Positions 42,437 through 51,361 of a stretch of DNA of 64,000 bases are shown here, piece by piece. This stretch comes from Lichenifustis flavocetrariae (GTDB lineage: Bacteria; Pseudomonadota; Alphaproteobacteria; Rhizobiales; Beijerinckiaceae). The notes under the pieces were generated by a model. It had not been told where the DNA came from, made no database searches, and worked only from the letters and a program-made list of their open reading frames with translations. The DNA is taken from assembly GCF_026130545.1 (NCBI RefSeq), contig NZ_JAMOIM010000001.1:620001-684000 (forward strand). Direction: 5' to 3'. The position numbers and the translations under genes were made by a program. Numbering within the stretch: the first letter of the stretch is position 1; every line of letters begins with the position of its first letter.

Positions 42437-43198
42437 TTACGCGGCGCGCGAGGCGCCTGTGATGAGAGCCACGAGTTCATTGCCGCTCGTTTCGCTTGCG
42501 CGGCGCGTTGCCACAACTTGCCCGGCGCGCATCACCCAGATCTGGCTCGCGAGCCGCATCACCTGATCGAAATTGTGGCTGATCAGGATGACGCTCACGC
42601 CTTCGGCCTTGAGGCGGGTGATCAGCCCTTCGACATTGGCGGTCTCCTGCACGCCGAGAGCGGCGGTCGGCTCATCCATCACGACGAGCTTGGCGCCGGC
42701 TCCGACCGCGCGGCAGATCGAGATGGCCTGACGCTGGCCGCCCGACAAGCGCCTCACCCGGCTCTTCACCGACGGCACGTTGATGGAGAGTCGCGATAGC
42801 AACGCCCCTGCCTCACGCCGCATCGCCCCACGATCCAGGAACGCGAAGGGGCCGATCCGGCGGACGATCTCGCGGTTGAGGAAGAGGTTCTGCATGACCG
42901 TCAGCTCATCCACGAGCGCGAGATTCTGATGCACGGTCTCGATGCCTGCCTGTCGTGCATCGTCGGGGTTGCCGAACGCGCTGGGCTTGCCGTCGAACGT
43001 GGTCGAGCCGCTGTCCGGAGTATGGACACCGACGAGGCAGCGGATGAGGGTCGATTTACCGGCGCCGTTGTCGCCGATGACCGCCGTGATCTCGCCGCGT
43101 CGGGCGAAGAAATCGACGTTGTTCAACGCCCGGATGCCGGCGAAATGCTTGCTGAGACCGGTGCAGCTCAGGATGGTGTCGGCGGGAGCGTCGGTCAT
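42437..43198 (-). CDS. Sugar ABC transporter ATP-binding protein, single-domain (CUT2/FrcA-like)
   Basis: 253 residues from ATG 43198. Walker A VIGDNGAGKST, signature RLSGGQRQAISICRA, Walker B KLVVMDEPTAALG, H-loop ILISHN. RbsA/XylG-type proteins normally carry two such domains (about 500 residues); this has one, as in the FrcABC fructose importer of rhizobia. It overlaps the permease gene by four bases. The open frame extending to 43849 on this strand is a shadow of the permease gene. Confidence 0.9.
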   Translation of the reverse strand: MTDAPADTILSCTGLSKHFAGIRALNNVDFFARRGEITAVIGDNGAGKSTLIRCLVGVHTPDSGSTTFDGKPSAFGNPDDARQAGIETVHQNLALVDELTVMQNLFLNREIVRRIGPFAFLDRGAMRREAGALLSRLSINVPSVKSRVRRLSGGQRQAISICRAVGAGAKLVVMDEPTAALGVQETANVEGLITRLKAEGVSVILISHNFDQVMRLASQIWVMRAGQVVATRRASETSGNELVALITGASRAA

Positions 43199-44187
43199 TT
43201 CTGATACCGCATGATGAGCGCCGCGATGACCACGATGATGCCGACCGCGAGCGGTTGGTAAAAGGCCGAGACGCTGAGCAGCGTCAGGCCGTTGACCAGC
43301 GTCGTCAGCATCAGCGCGCCGAACAGGGGGCCCAGGATGCTGCCGCGCCCGCCGAACAGACTGACGCCGCCGAGCACCACGGCCGCGACCGCATTCAGCA
43401 GCAGGTTGGTGTTGACGGTCGGCTCGGCCGAGCCGATGCGGGCCACGAGCAGAATCGCGGCCAAGCCGGCACAGAGACCCGAGATCGTGTAGGCGGCGAC
43501 CTTCACCCGGTCGGTGCGGATGCCCATCGCCCGGGCGCTCTCGACATGACCGCCCGTTGCCAGCAGATGCACACCGAAGCGCGTGTGGAACAGCCCGACA
43601 TGAGCACCTATCGCGAGCACGATCGCCACGAGCACGGGATAGCCTAAAAACCCCAGTTCGCCACTCGCGAAGCGCAGTAAAGTCAGGTCCGAGACAAGCC
43701 GCGGTTCGCCATTGGACATTACGAGGCCAAGACCGGTGACCGCCGACAGGCTGCCGAGCGTCACCACGAAATCCGGGATGCGGCCCTTGGTGATCACCAT
43801 GCCGTTGATGAAGCCGACGAGGCCAGCCGCACCAAGCGCCGCGAGGCAAGACAGCCCGATGTTGAGGCCGGTCTCGGAGCAGAGGCCAAGCACGACCGCG
43901 CTCAGCATGGTGTTGGCCGCCATCGAGAGATCAATGCCCGCTGTCGCGATCACGAAGGTCTGGCCGATTGCGATGACGATCAGGATCGCCGAGGCGAGCA
44001 GCACCGCATGGAGGTTCGAAGTCGTGAAGAAGCTCGGCGCCGTCAGGCCGAAGATGACGATCAGCCCGACGAGGCCGATGACCGCGGCCCAATCAGCCCA
44101 GAAGGACGGATCGAGCACCGCGGTCCACGAGGCGTGACGCGTCTTCGCGCCGGCGCCCAACGCGCCCGACGAGGGCGTGTCCGTCAT
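43195..44187 (-). CDS. Sugar ABC transporter permease (CUT2/RbsC-like)
   Basis: 330 residues with eight to ten membrane helices, including IVIAIGQTFVIATAGIDLSMAANTMLSAVV and LLLNAVAAVVLGGVSLFGGRGSILGPLFGALM, the conserved signatures of RbsC/FrcB permeases (the D-L-S and GG-x-S-x3-G-x-G segments). It forms the channel for the sugar delivered by the adjoining binding protein and overlaps both neighbouring genes by four bases. Confidence 0.92.
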   Translation of the reverse strand: MTDTPSSGALGAGAKTRHASWTAVLDPSFWADWAAVIGLVGLIVIFGLTAPSFFTTSNLHAVLLASAILIVIAIGQTFVIATAGIDLSMAANTMLSAVVLGLCSETGLNIGLSCLAALGAAGLVGFINGMVITKGRIPDFVVTLGSLSAVTGLGLVMSNGEPRLVSDLTLLRFASGELGFLGYPVLVAIVLAIGAHVGLFHTRFGVHLLATGGHVESARAMGIRTDRVKVAAYTISGLCAGLAAILLVARIGSAEPTVNTNLLLNAVAAVVLGGVSLFGGRGSILGPLFGALMLTTLVNGLTLLSVSAFYQPLAVGIIVVIAALIMRYQK

Positions 44188-45188
44188 TGGGCGCCCTTGG
44201 CCAGCATGTCGCGGAATGGGTCCGGGTAGGGTCCGGCCGGCTGCGGGAAGTTCTTGAGCGCCGTGTCGGCATTGGCCTTGGTGATCAGCTGCACCGGCGC
44301 GTCGACACTGGCCGGCAACGTCTTGCCTTGAGCGGCGGCAACGCAGGCCTCAAGCCCCATGGCGCCGACCACATAAGGGTATTGCGAGACCGTGGCGGTC
44401 AGCTGGCCCGCCGCGATGGATTTCAGGGCGTCGGTGATGCCGTCGAGCCCGATGACCTTGATGTCCTTGCCGGCCGTCAGCACAGCGCGTTCGACGCCCA
44501 AGGCCATGGTGTCGTTGGCGGTGAAGAACCCCTTGAGGTCGGGGTGGCCGCGCATGATCGTGTCGGCCGCCGTCAGGGCCTTTTCGCGATCCCAATCCGC
44601 GCTGACCATCTCGACAATGTCGAGCTTGCCTTCCGCGGCCTGTTTGAATCCTTTGATGCGAGCGTTGCTACCCACATCGCCGACGATGCCGGCGATCAGC
44701 GCCACCTTGGAGCCCTGGGGCAGAAGCCGGACCATTTCCGCGCCGGCTAACGCGCCGGCCACCACATTGTCGGTGCCGATATAGGTGTTGACCGCGAAGC
44801 CTGAGGCTTTGGCCTGTGCGGCATCGATGGAACTGTCGATGTCGACGATGGGCGCCTTCTTCTGCGCGACGGGCACGAGCGCCTGCACCAGGTTGCTGAC
44901 GCTGATCGGATTGACCAGATAGCAGCCGTAATCCTGCATCGCGACGGCCGAGAGCCGGTCGGCCTGGCCGGTCGCATCACCCATGCCGGTTGCCGCCTGA
45001 ACGTTGACCGTGACGTTCAGGGCTTTCGCCTGCGCGTCGATGCCTTGGCGCATGTATTGGAAGAAGGGATTGTCCAGCCCCTTGATGACGGCCGCGACCT
45101 TACTGGCGTCCGCCGCGTGGGCCGATGATGCGCTCATTCCAAGCGCAACAACGGATACAAAACCTGCGTATTTGTATAATGATTTCAT
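44184..45188 (-). CDS. Sugar-binding periplasmic protein (CUT2/RbsB-like)
   Basis: 334 residues with signal peptide (MKSLYKYAGFVSVVALGMSASSAHA) and strong GGGAG before the ATG. Two-lobed type I binding fold: SKVAAVIKGLDNPFFQYMRQGIDAQAKAL, IVDIDSSID, DRLSAVAMQDYG, FTANDTMALGVERAV, VIGLDGITDALKSI. First gene of the operon binding protein, permease, ATPase, dehydrogenase. It lies 87 bp after the end of the nine-gene operon, so it may have its own promoter or be read through from it. Confidence 0.92.
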   Translation of the reverse strand: MKSLYKYAGFVSVVALGMSASSAHAADASKVAAVIKGLDNPFFQYMRQGIDAQAKALNVTVNVQAATGMGDATGQADRLSAVAMQDYGCYLVNPISVSNLVQALVPVAQKKAPIVDIDSSIDAAQAKASGFAVNTYIGTDNVVAGALAGAEMVRLLPQGSKVALIAGIVGDVGSNARIKGFKQAAEGKLDIVEMVSADWDREKALTAADTIMRGHPDLKGFFTANDTMALGVERAVLTAGKDIKVIGLDGITDALKSIAAGQLTATVSQYPYVVGAMGLEACVAAAQGKTLPASVDAPVQLITKANADTALKNFPQPAGPYPDPFRDMLAKGAQ

Positions 45189-45275
45189 TGTTTTCTCCCA
45201 TTTTGGTTCTGACGCTCATCACGAACGTTCAGTTTCTTTTGTCCGGGCAGCAACGTTGCCCAGAGAGGATCGTCC

Positions 45276-46223
45276 TCAGGACTCCATGAGGATCAGCGAG
45301 GCGGCGCCGACCAGGCCCGCCTCGTGTCCGAGCGCGGCCGGCACGATCGGCGTGGTCCGGTAGGGTGCGAGCGCACGGGTCTGCACCGTGCGGGCGATCT
45401 CCCCGTCCATGAGGTCGAGGGCCGTTCCCAAGCCTCCGCCGACGACGATCCGCTCCGGCGCGTAAAGGTGCATGAGGTTGACGAAGCCGACTCCGAGCAG
45501 ATGCGCTTCCCGATGCAGGAGGGCGGTCGCGAGCGCATCGCCCTCACGGGCCGCGAGGACCACATGCCGGGACGACGCGGGACCCCAGCCGGCCAGGGCA
45601 CGGAGCCGGGCACCTTCGGCCGCACCCATCGACCGGGTCGCCTCGATCCCAAGCGCCGTGCCCGAGGCAAGCGCTTCCCAGGCGCCGGTTGCGCCGCCGA
45701 AGACGGATTTGTCCGAGCCGAGCGCGATCGTCATATGCCCGACCTCCGCCGCGAGCCCGCGCCACCCATGCAGGAGCCGCCCATCGGCGATGACGCCCCC
45801 GCCGATCCCCGTGCTGACGGTGACGAACACCATGTTCTGGGTGCCGCGTCCCGCGCCGAAACGCCACTCGCCGAGGGCCGCGGCATTCGCGTCGTTCTCC
45901 AACCGGACCGGCAGGCCGATCCTGTCCTGGAGCAGCGCGGTTAGCGGCACGTCATGCCAGCCTTGAAGGGTCGGGGGCGCCAGGGCGATACCTGCGACCG
46001 GATCGAGTGGACCGGGCGCCGCGATGCCGAGGCCGAGTGGTCGCAGCAGTCCGATCTCGGCCATGACCCGGTCGATCAAGGCGCTGATCTGCGTGATTAC
46101 GGCATCGGGGCCGCCGGCGCTATCGGTCGCGGTCTTGGCCAAGGCTTGCACGCGGCCCGTCTCGTCGACCAAAGCCGCGCGAAGCTCCGTCCCGCCGAGG
46201 TCGACCGCGAGCGCCTGACGCAT
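45276..46223 (-). CDS. ROK family sugar kinase-like protein lacking the zinc motif
   Basis: 315 residues from ATG 46223. ROK/ASKHA features: phosphate-1 motif AVDLGGTELRAALV, LENDANAAALGEWRFGAG with the catalytic Asp, VSTGIGGGVI and AEVGHM with the sugar-contacting Glu/His. Most ROK kinases continue with a Cys-x-Cys-x4-Cys zinc site before EALASG; here it reads SVFGGATGAWEALASG, with no cysteines. Some sugar-acid and glucomannokinase relatives also lack it. Probably phosphorylates a hexose or aminosugar from the CUT1 system. Last of the nine-gene operon; overlaps the Rpe-like gene by one base. Confidence 0.85.
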   Translation of the reverse strand: MRQALAVDLGGTELRAALVDETGRVQALAKTATDSAGGPDAVITQISALIDRVMAEIGLLRPLGLGIAAPGPLDPVAGIALAPPTLQGWHDVPLTALLQDRIGLPVRLENDANAAALGEWRFGAGRGTQNMVFVTVSTGIGGGVIADGRLLHGWRGLAAEVGHMTIALGSDKSVFGGATGAWEALASGTALGIEATRSMGAAEGARLRALAGWGPASSRHVVLAAREGDALATALLHREAHLLGVGFVNLMHLYAPERIVVGGGLGTALDLMDGEIARTVQTRALAPYRTTPIVPAALGHEAGLVGAASLILMES

Positions 46224-46951
46224 CAGGCGGCCTGCGGCGCCGGCAATCCGTGCAGCCACCCGATGCGCTTCGCGAGATCGGGATCGCCAAACGCGAGCGA
46301 CCCCATCACCACCGTCTCGGCGCCGGCGGCGCGGAGCTTCGGCACCGTTGTGTCGCGGATGCCGCCATCGGCGGCGAGGCGGATCGCAGCCTCGCGTCCC
46401 GCCGCGCGCATCAGCCGGCGCGCCTCCTGCAGGCGAGGGCAGGCGGTTTCGGACAGACCCTGGCCCTTGACCCCAATCGCCGTGCCGAGCAGCGTCACGA
46501 AGCTGATCCGGTCGAGCCAGGGCTGGATCGCCTCGACAGGCGTTTCGACCCGGAGCACAAGGCCCGCCGCGCACCCGAGATCCCGAATGAGATGCAGTGC
46601 CTCATCCACGACCGGGCCGTTCTCGGCATGAACGGTGATCAGGTCTGCGCCTGCCTCGGCGAATTGTTGGATCTGCGCCAGCACGATGTCGGCTTCGACC
46701 ATGAGATGCAGATGAAGCGGCTTGGCCGTGAGCGCCCGGATGCGGGCCACCTGATCCGGGAAGAACAGGAACGAAGGCGCGAAGCGGCCATCGGCGACGT
46801 CGATATGATAGAGGTCGGTATGAGGCTCGGTGCGCCGAATGTCGCGTTCGAGATTGGCGAGATCGGCCGACCAGAGCGAATATTCGCCGAGCATGCGATC
46901 TCGGGGGAGCGCGTCGAGCCAGCCGGCGGCGGGTTTGTTGGGTGATGTCAT
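46223..46951 (-). CDS. Ribulose-phosphate 3-epimerase family protein
   Basis: 242 residues, TIM barrel. Metal-dependent epimerase motifs: SLWSADLANLERDI in place of the usual start (SILSADF), HIDVADGRFAPSF (conserved His-x-Asp and Asp-G), PLHLHLMVE, LITVHAE and RLAADGGI (second Asp). Members interconvert D-ribulose-5-P/D-xylulose-5-P or D-allulose-6-P/D-fructose-6-P. Inside a sugar catabolic operon, a hexulose-phosphate substrate such as allulose-6-phosphate is more likely than the housekeeping reaction. It overlaps the hydrolase gene by four bases. Confidence 0.82.
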   Translation of the reverse strand: MTSPNKPAAGWLDALPRDRMLGEYSLWSADLANLERDIRRTEPHTDLYHIDVADGRFAPSFLFFPDQVARIRALTAKPLHLHLMVEADIVLAQIQQFAEAGADLITVHAENGPVVDEALHLIRDLGCAAGLVLRVETPVEAIQPWLDRISFVTLLGTAIGVKGQGLSETACPRLQEARRLMRAAGREAAIRLAADGGIRDTTVPKLRAAGAETVVMGSLAFGDPDLAKRIGWLHGLPAPQAA

Positions 46952-47775
46952 GAGCGGAACTCCGTCGGCATGGCCAAGTCGTGGAGGAAGCGAGTCACGG
47001 CCGCGCGGAAGGCCACGATATGGGCGGCTTTGTCGGTCGCCTTTGGCGGGATCTCGACGAGCCGGGCGTTCGGAATGGTCTCGGCCAAGATCTTGGCGGT
47101 CGCCAACGGGTGGGCATGATCGACGCCATGGCCGATCACGAGCGTCGGAAGCTTAAGCGCTCGTGCTTCCGCCCGGCTCACGCCGGGGCCATCGGCCGCG
47201 ATGGCTCCGAGCAAGTCGGCCGTGGGCTCCGGATCCGGGCGGTCGAAGAAGCCGAGCAGCGAGGCGAGATTGTCGGGTGCCTCTTTGGCCAGCATGGCGG
47301 CGGTGTCCGACCGTATAAAAGCGGCTTTGGCCTCAGCCGGAGGCGCGTGGCGCAAGGCGTGCGCGACCGCCGCATAGGGCCTCATATTCTCGGGTCCCGG
47401 ATCGAACAGCCAGGCGGGCCGCGCGAGGATCAAGGCACGCACGCGGTTCGGATGCCGAACCGCCAGATGCAACGCGATTGCGGCCCCCATCGAGATGCCG
47501 CCGACGGCAAAGCTCTCCACACCCCTTGCATCGCAAAACGCCAGCGCATCGGCAGCGAAGAGGCCGATCGAGAAGGGACGCGTCGTTCCCGCCGTCGAAG
47601 AGCCCTGAGCCCGGCAGTCGAGCGTCAGGCGACGCGTGCCTGCGAGATCCGGCACGTTCTCTGCGACCTGCATTTCCGACCCACCAAGGCCATGCTGGAA
47701 AAGCAAAGGCGCGCCTTCTCCTCGGTCATAGCCACGCAGGACCGCGTCGTCCCGCTCGAACACGATGCCGCTCAT
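46948..47775 (-). CDS. Alpha/beta hydrolase
   Basis: 275 residues from ATG 47775. The fold shows PLLFQHGLGGS (oxyanion HG), a nucleophile elbow GGISMGAA (Ser of G-x-S-x-G), ALILARPAW, and a late TLVIGHGVDHAHPLATA with acid and IPPKATDKAAHIVAF with the catalytic His. It should be an esterase, lactonase or C-C hydrolase. In this operon it may open a sugar lactone produced by the dehydrogenase. Overlaps both neighbours by four bases. Confidence 0.82.
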   Translation of the reverse strand: MSGIVFERDDAVLRGYDRGEGAPLLFQHGLGGSEMQVAENVPDLAGTRRLTLDCRAQGSSTAGTTRPFSIGLFAADALAFCDARGVESFAVGGISMGAAIALHLAVRHPNRVRALILARPAWLFDPGPENMRPYAAVAHALRHAPPAEAKAAFIRSDTAAMLAKEAPDNLASLLGFFDRPDPEPTADLLGAIAADGPGVSRAEARALKLPTLVIGHGVDHAHPLATAKILAETIPNARLVEIPPKATDKAAHIVAFRAAVTRFLHDLAMPTEFRS

Positions 47776-48596
47776 CGCAGCCCAAGCTCTTTGAGATAGG
47801 CGGCGACGCCGGCTGCCTCCGTCGCGGCGAGCCCGTGCGTCACGACGGGACCGTCGAAGCCTTCCGCCCACAACCGATCGAGAAAGTCGGGGAAGTCGAC
47901 CACACCCGTGCCGGCCGTGACGAAGCGACCGTCATGGGCGCGATCCTTGGCATGGGCCATGGCGATGGCGCCGTCGGCGATCGCAACCGCCTCGGCGACG
48001 ATCCGCCGGGCCTCGTCCGGTGTCGCCTGTTCGAACAGATTGGCGGGGTCGACTACGATGCGCAGGCGTTGGGAGCCCATATCGTCGATCAGGCGCCGGG
48101 CGTCGAGGGCCGAGGTCACGACATTGGCCTGTTCGGGTTCGATGCAGAGATCGATGCCCTCAGCCTCGGCCATGGCGAGCGCTTTCTCCATTTCACGGCA
48201 GAGGTCGAACCAAGCCTCCGGGGCGGCATTGTCGGGATGATGGCGCCATTGGTCGTCGGGATCGCGCGTGCCGGTGCAGAGCGTGACAAGCGGGATGCCG
48301 AGCGCCCGTGCCGTGTCGAGGATCACGCGCAGCCTGTGCAGGCCGGTCTGCCGGACCGAAGTGTCGGGATGGATCATGTTGTAGGTGGCCGAGAGCGCGC
48401 TGAGCGTGACGCCTGTGTCCCGCGACGCCTGCGCGATGGCCTCGATCACCCCGGGTTCGACCGCCTCCGGCATGGCCGGGAGACCGACGCAGGCCATGTT
48501 GAACTGCGTACAGCCATAGCCGGCGTCCCGCACGGCCGCCAGCACCGACGCCGCATCGGTCCCCGGAAAGGTCTTGGCGAAGATCCCGAGACGCAT
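47772..48596 (-). CDS. Sugar phosphate isomerase/epimerase (xylose isomerase-like TIM barrel)
   Basis: 274 residues. Members of the AP endonuclease-2 / IolE superfamily bind a divalent metal with Glu, Asp, His and Glu; visible segments are CIEPEQAN, VVDPANLFEQ, MAHAKDRAHDGRF and GVVDFPDFLDRL. They catalyse isomerisation, epimerisation or dehydration of keto-sugars and inososes. Its neighbours (a Gfo/Idh/MocA dehydrogenase and a second TIM-barrel protein) suggest work on an oxidised sugar. It overlaps the dehydrogenase gene by one base. Confidence 0.85.
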   Translation of the reverse strand: MRLGIFAKTFPGTDAASVLAAVRDAGYGCTQFNMACVGLPAMPEAVEPGVIEAIAQASRDTGVTLSALSATYNMIHPDTSVRQTGLHRLRVILDTARALGIPLVTLCTGTRDPDDQWRHHPDNAAPEAWFDLCREMEKALAMAEAEGIDLCIEPEQANVVTSALDARRLIDDMGSQRLRIVVDPANLFEQATPDEARRIVAEAVAIADGAIAMAHAKDRAHDGRFVTAGTGVVDFPDFLDRLWAEGFDGPVVTHGLAATEAAGVAAYLKELGLR

Positions 48597-49672
48597 CAGA
48601 CGGCGCCTTTCTGCTCGGCCACGGTGACGTTCCGGTCGCTTCGCACCGACTCGGCGATGGCGGCCATCACGCGCACAGAAGCGAGCCCGTCCTCAACGTC
48701 GGCACCACGCTGGGGTGCACCGGTCAGCACGCTCTCCGCGAAGCCCTCAAGCTGGCGGCGGAAGAAATGACCGTCGGCCCCGAGAACCCGGCGCGTGGTC
48801 GCATCGGCCTCGTCGAAGATCTCGACGTCGCTCGATTTATAATACCAGGGGTTATAGGTCTTGGCCAAGATGCTGCCGTGCTCGCCATAGAGTTGGAAGC
48901 CTTCGAACCAGTCCATCCGCACCGCGACGGTCAGGTCGAGATGACCAAGCGTGCCATTGGCAAAGCCCGTCTCGACAAACCAGCAATAGGCGCCGAACCG
49001 CTCCGACAGTCGCGCCCGAACTTCGGTGATCTCACCACATAAGAAGCGTGCCGTATCGACCAGATGGCTGCCGTGGGCCAGCATGAAATAGCGCCGGAGA
49101 TCCGCCTTCGGGTTCCCGCTCGGCTTCTTCTGGTGCGCGCTCGTCACCGGGAGCGGCTGCACCGCATCCGTCATCGTGTAGCGGTGAGTGGAATCGCAGT
49201 ACCAGGCTTTGAGTGCCAGTTGCTGTCCCATGCGGGTGTCGATGAAGTGCTTGGCGGCTTCGAGACCGGGGTCGAAGCGCTTCATGTGACCGACCTGCAG
49301 CACGCGGCCGGTGCGGTGGACCACCTCGCGGAGCTGCTCGACCTCTTCGACCGACACGCCCAGCGGCTTCTCGCAGAGCACCGCCTTGCCGGCTTCGAGC
49401 GCCTTGATGGCAGCCGCGACATGCCAAGTGTCCGAGGTGGCCACGATCACGGCTTCGAGGTCCGGGTCGGCCAGCATGGCCTCGTAATCCGAGTAGGTCT
49501 TCTGCGGCGCATAATAGGCGGCCATTCGCTCCAGCAGGTCGGGCGCGGCATCGCAGATGGCGTAGAGATCCGCGTTCCTGGCTTTCACGCAGGATTCGAG
49601 GTGAGCGAATTGAGCGATCGGGCCCGCGCCGAGAACACCGACCCGCAGTCGCCGGGCTTCCTTCTTGATCAT
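48596..49672 (-). CDS. Gfo/Idh/MocA family oxidoreductase
   Basis: 358 residues from ATG 49672 (LRVGVLGAGPIAQFAHLES). Conserved nucleotide site, then ATSDTWHVAAAIKALEAGKAVLCEKPLGV. The C-terminal domain includes VGHMKRFDPGLEAAKHFI and LAHGSHLVDTARFL, the latter a D-x3-H-type catalytic element. Predicted NAD(P)-dependent sugar dehydrogenase. One of three family members within 14 kb, each in a different transcript unit. Confidence 0.88.
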   Translation of the reverse strand: MIKKEARRLRVGVLGAGPIAQFAHLESCVKARNADLYAICDAAPDLLERMAAYYAPQKTYSDYEAMLADPDLEAVIVATSDTWHVAAAIKALEAGKAVLCEKPLGVSVEEVEQLREVVHRTGRVLQVGHMKRFDPGLEAAKHFIDTRMGQQLALKAWYCDSTHRYTMTDAVQPLPVTSAHQKKPSGNPKADLRRYFMLAHGSHLVDTARFLCGEITEVRARLSERFGAYCWFVETGFANGTLGHLDLTVAVRMDWFEGFQLYGEHGSILAKTYNPWYYKSSDVEIFDEADATTRRVLGADGHFFRRQLEGFAESVLTGAPQRGADVEDGLASVRVMAAIAESVRSDRNVTVAEQKGAV

Positions 49673-49691
49673 GTCCAGCCTTTCGGAAGGG

Positions 49692-50525
49692 TCAAACGCC
49701 GAAGCGGCGGAGCGTTTCACGATTCTTGGCGACGGCCGCCGCTGGATCGCGTCCGGCCTCGTCGGATTCCTCTTCGAGTACCAACCAGCCGTTGAAATGC
49801 GGCGCGGCCCGAACTGCGTCGATGACGGCCCGCGTGTCGCAGGTGCCGGCGCCGAGCATCTGCCATTTGCCTGCCGCATCGACGTCCTTCAAGTGCAGGT
49901 ACCGGATGCGGTCCCGGTAGGTTGTCAATGTGTCCAGAATGTCCTGGCCGCCGCGCAGGATATGCCCCGTGTCGGGAACCCAGCCGACCTGTGCCGGGTC
50001 GAGCAGCGCGAACATCTGGTCGTAGTCGGCGCGGGTGAACAGCAGGGTATTGTGATGGGACGACGGATGCACGGCGACCTGAACACCCGCTCGCGCACCA
50101 CGCTCGGCGGCGCCGTTGTAGAACCGAGCAGCCAGTTCGAATTTCTGCGAGCGCGGTCCGTCCGACATGATCGTTGCGCTGCCGAAGGACACAAGCGCGC
50201 CCGGGAAGGAGGCGGCAAACGAGACTGCCTGCTCGGCCATTCTCAAGTCGGCTGCGAGGTCGGCCTCTTCGGTGAAGCCACTGTCGCTGCCGCACGCGTA
50301 GGCGACCAGGGTGAGGTTGTTTCGGCTCAAGGCCTTCGCGAAGGCGTCCGGCTTTCCGGCATAGTTACCGATCATCGTGTCGGTGATCTCGATCCCGGTG
50401 TAGCCGCCCGCCGCGATTGCGGACAGAAGGTCGTCGGCAGTTCCCTTCCAGGCGTCGCCGAGCATCTCCCACGTGAAGGTCTGGCATCCGGCCTTGAGCG
50501 GCGCGGGGGTCTCGCGTGTATTCAT
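49692..50525 (-). CDS. Sugar phosphate isomerase/epimerase (IolE/Hyi-like TIM barrel)
   Basis: 277 residues. Begins KAGCQTFTWEMLGDAW and GYTGIEITDTMIGNY, with AVHPSSHHNTLLFT, GWVPDTGHI, HLKDVDAAGKWQMLGAG and VLEEESDEAG giving the usual Glu-Asp-His-Glu metal ligands. The GxQ-x-F-W/TW opening is common in proteins acting on keto-inositol and 3-keto sugars. It is 19 bp before the dehydrogenase gene and overlaps the permease gene by four bases. Confidence 0.85.
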   Translation of the reverse strand: MNTRETPAPLKAGCQTFTWEMLGDAWKGTADDLLSAIAAGGYTGIEITDTMIGNYAGKPDAFAKALSRNNLTLVAYACGSDSGFTEEADLAADLRMAEQAVSFAASFPGALVSFGSATIMSDGPRSQKFELAARFYNGAAERGARAGVQVAVHPSSHHNTLLFTRADYDQMFALLDPAQVGWVPDTGHILRGGQDILDTLTTYRDRIRYLHLKDVDAAGKWQMLGAGTCDTRAVIDAVRAAPHFNGWLVLEEESDEAGRDPAAAVAKNRETLRRFGV

Positions 50526-51361
50526 CCTTTGACGGCACCTTGGGTCAGGCCCTCGATGATGTGGCGCTGAAAGAACAGCACCAGCAGGATCAGGGGCAAA
50601 GTCACCACGACCGAGGCGGCGGCGATGTCGCCCCAGGGCACGTAGTAGAGATTGGTGAAGTTCGCGATGCCGACCGGAATGGTCTGGTGCTCGATGTTCG
50701 ACGTGAACGCGAGGGCGAACATGAATTCGTTCCAGGCCGCGATGAAGGCGAGCAGGCCCACCGTCACGAGCGCCGGAGCCGACAGCGGAACGATGATCCG
50801 GACCAGCAGGCCGATCGTGCCGATCCCGTCCATGCGCGCCGCCTCGTCGAGCTCGCGCGGGAAGGTCTCGAAATAGCCGAACAGCACCCAGGTCACCAAG
50901 GGGAGGCCCAGCGCCACATAGGTGATCACGAGGCTCGTGAACGTATCGAGAAGGCCGAGGTTTGCGGCGATCAGGTACAACGGGCCGACCAGCGCGATCT
51001 GTGGAAACATCGACACGGACAGGATCGTGATCAGGATGCCGAAGCGCTGCTTGATGCGCAGGCGGGACAGCGAGAAGGCCGCCATGGCGCCGATCGCGAG
51101 GCAGAACAGGGTCGTCAGACCGGCCACGATGATCGAATTCAGCACATAGAGCTGGAAGTGCTTGGCCGCGAAGACGTTGTAATAATGGTCGAGCGTGCCC
51201 GGCGAGGGCCAGAACGAGGGCGTCGCGGCGGTCAACGCCTTGTCGTCCTGAAACGATGTCGACAGCTGCCAGATGAAGGGCGCCGCCGACCAGACCAGGA
51301 TCGCGGTCGCGCCGGCAAAGATCAGCGCCTGTCGGCTGGCCGTGCGGCGCCGCCCGATCAT
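50522..51361 (-). CDS. Sugar ABC transporter permease, MalG-like (CUT1)
   Basis: 279 residues with six membrane helices and the coupling loop EAARMDGIGTIGLLVRIIVPLSAPAL (EAA-x3-G-x9-I-x-P). The final helices match MalG/UgpE. It pairs with the MalF-like permease (four-base overlap) to form the CUT1 channel. No MalK/UgpC-type ATPase is encoded in the operon, so the complex must borrow one. Confidence 0.92.
   Translation of the reverse strand: MIGRRRTASRQALIFAGATAILVWSAAPFIWQLSTSFQDDKALTAATPSFWPSPGTLDHYYNVFAAKHFQLYVLNSIIVAGLTTLFCLAIGAMAAFSLSRLRIKQRFGILITILSVSMFPQIALVGPLYLIAANLGLLDTFTSLVITYVALGLPLVTWVLFGYFETFPRELDEAARMDGIGTIGLLVRIIVPLSAPALVTVGLLAFIAAWNEFMFALAFTSNIEHQTIPVGIANFTNLYYVPWGDIAAASVVVTLPLILLVLFFQRHIIEGLTQGAVKG

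Noticed and set aside
42437-43849. A 470-codon minus-strand frame that could suggest a fused ATPase
   Set aside because: The first 217 codons are a shadow of the permease gene at 43195-44187; the ATPase starts at 43198 with its own ATGA overlap.
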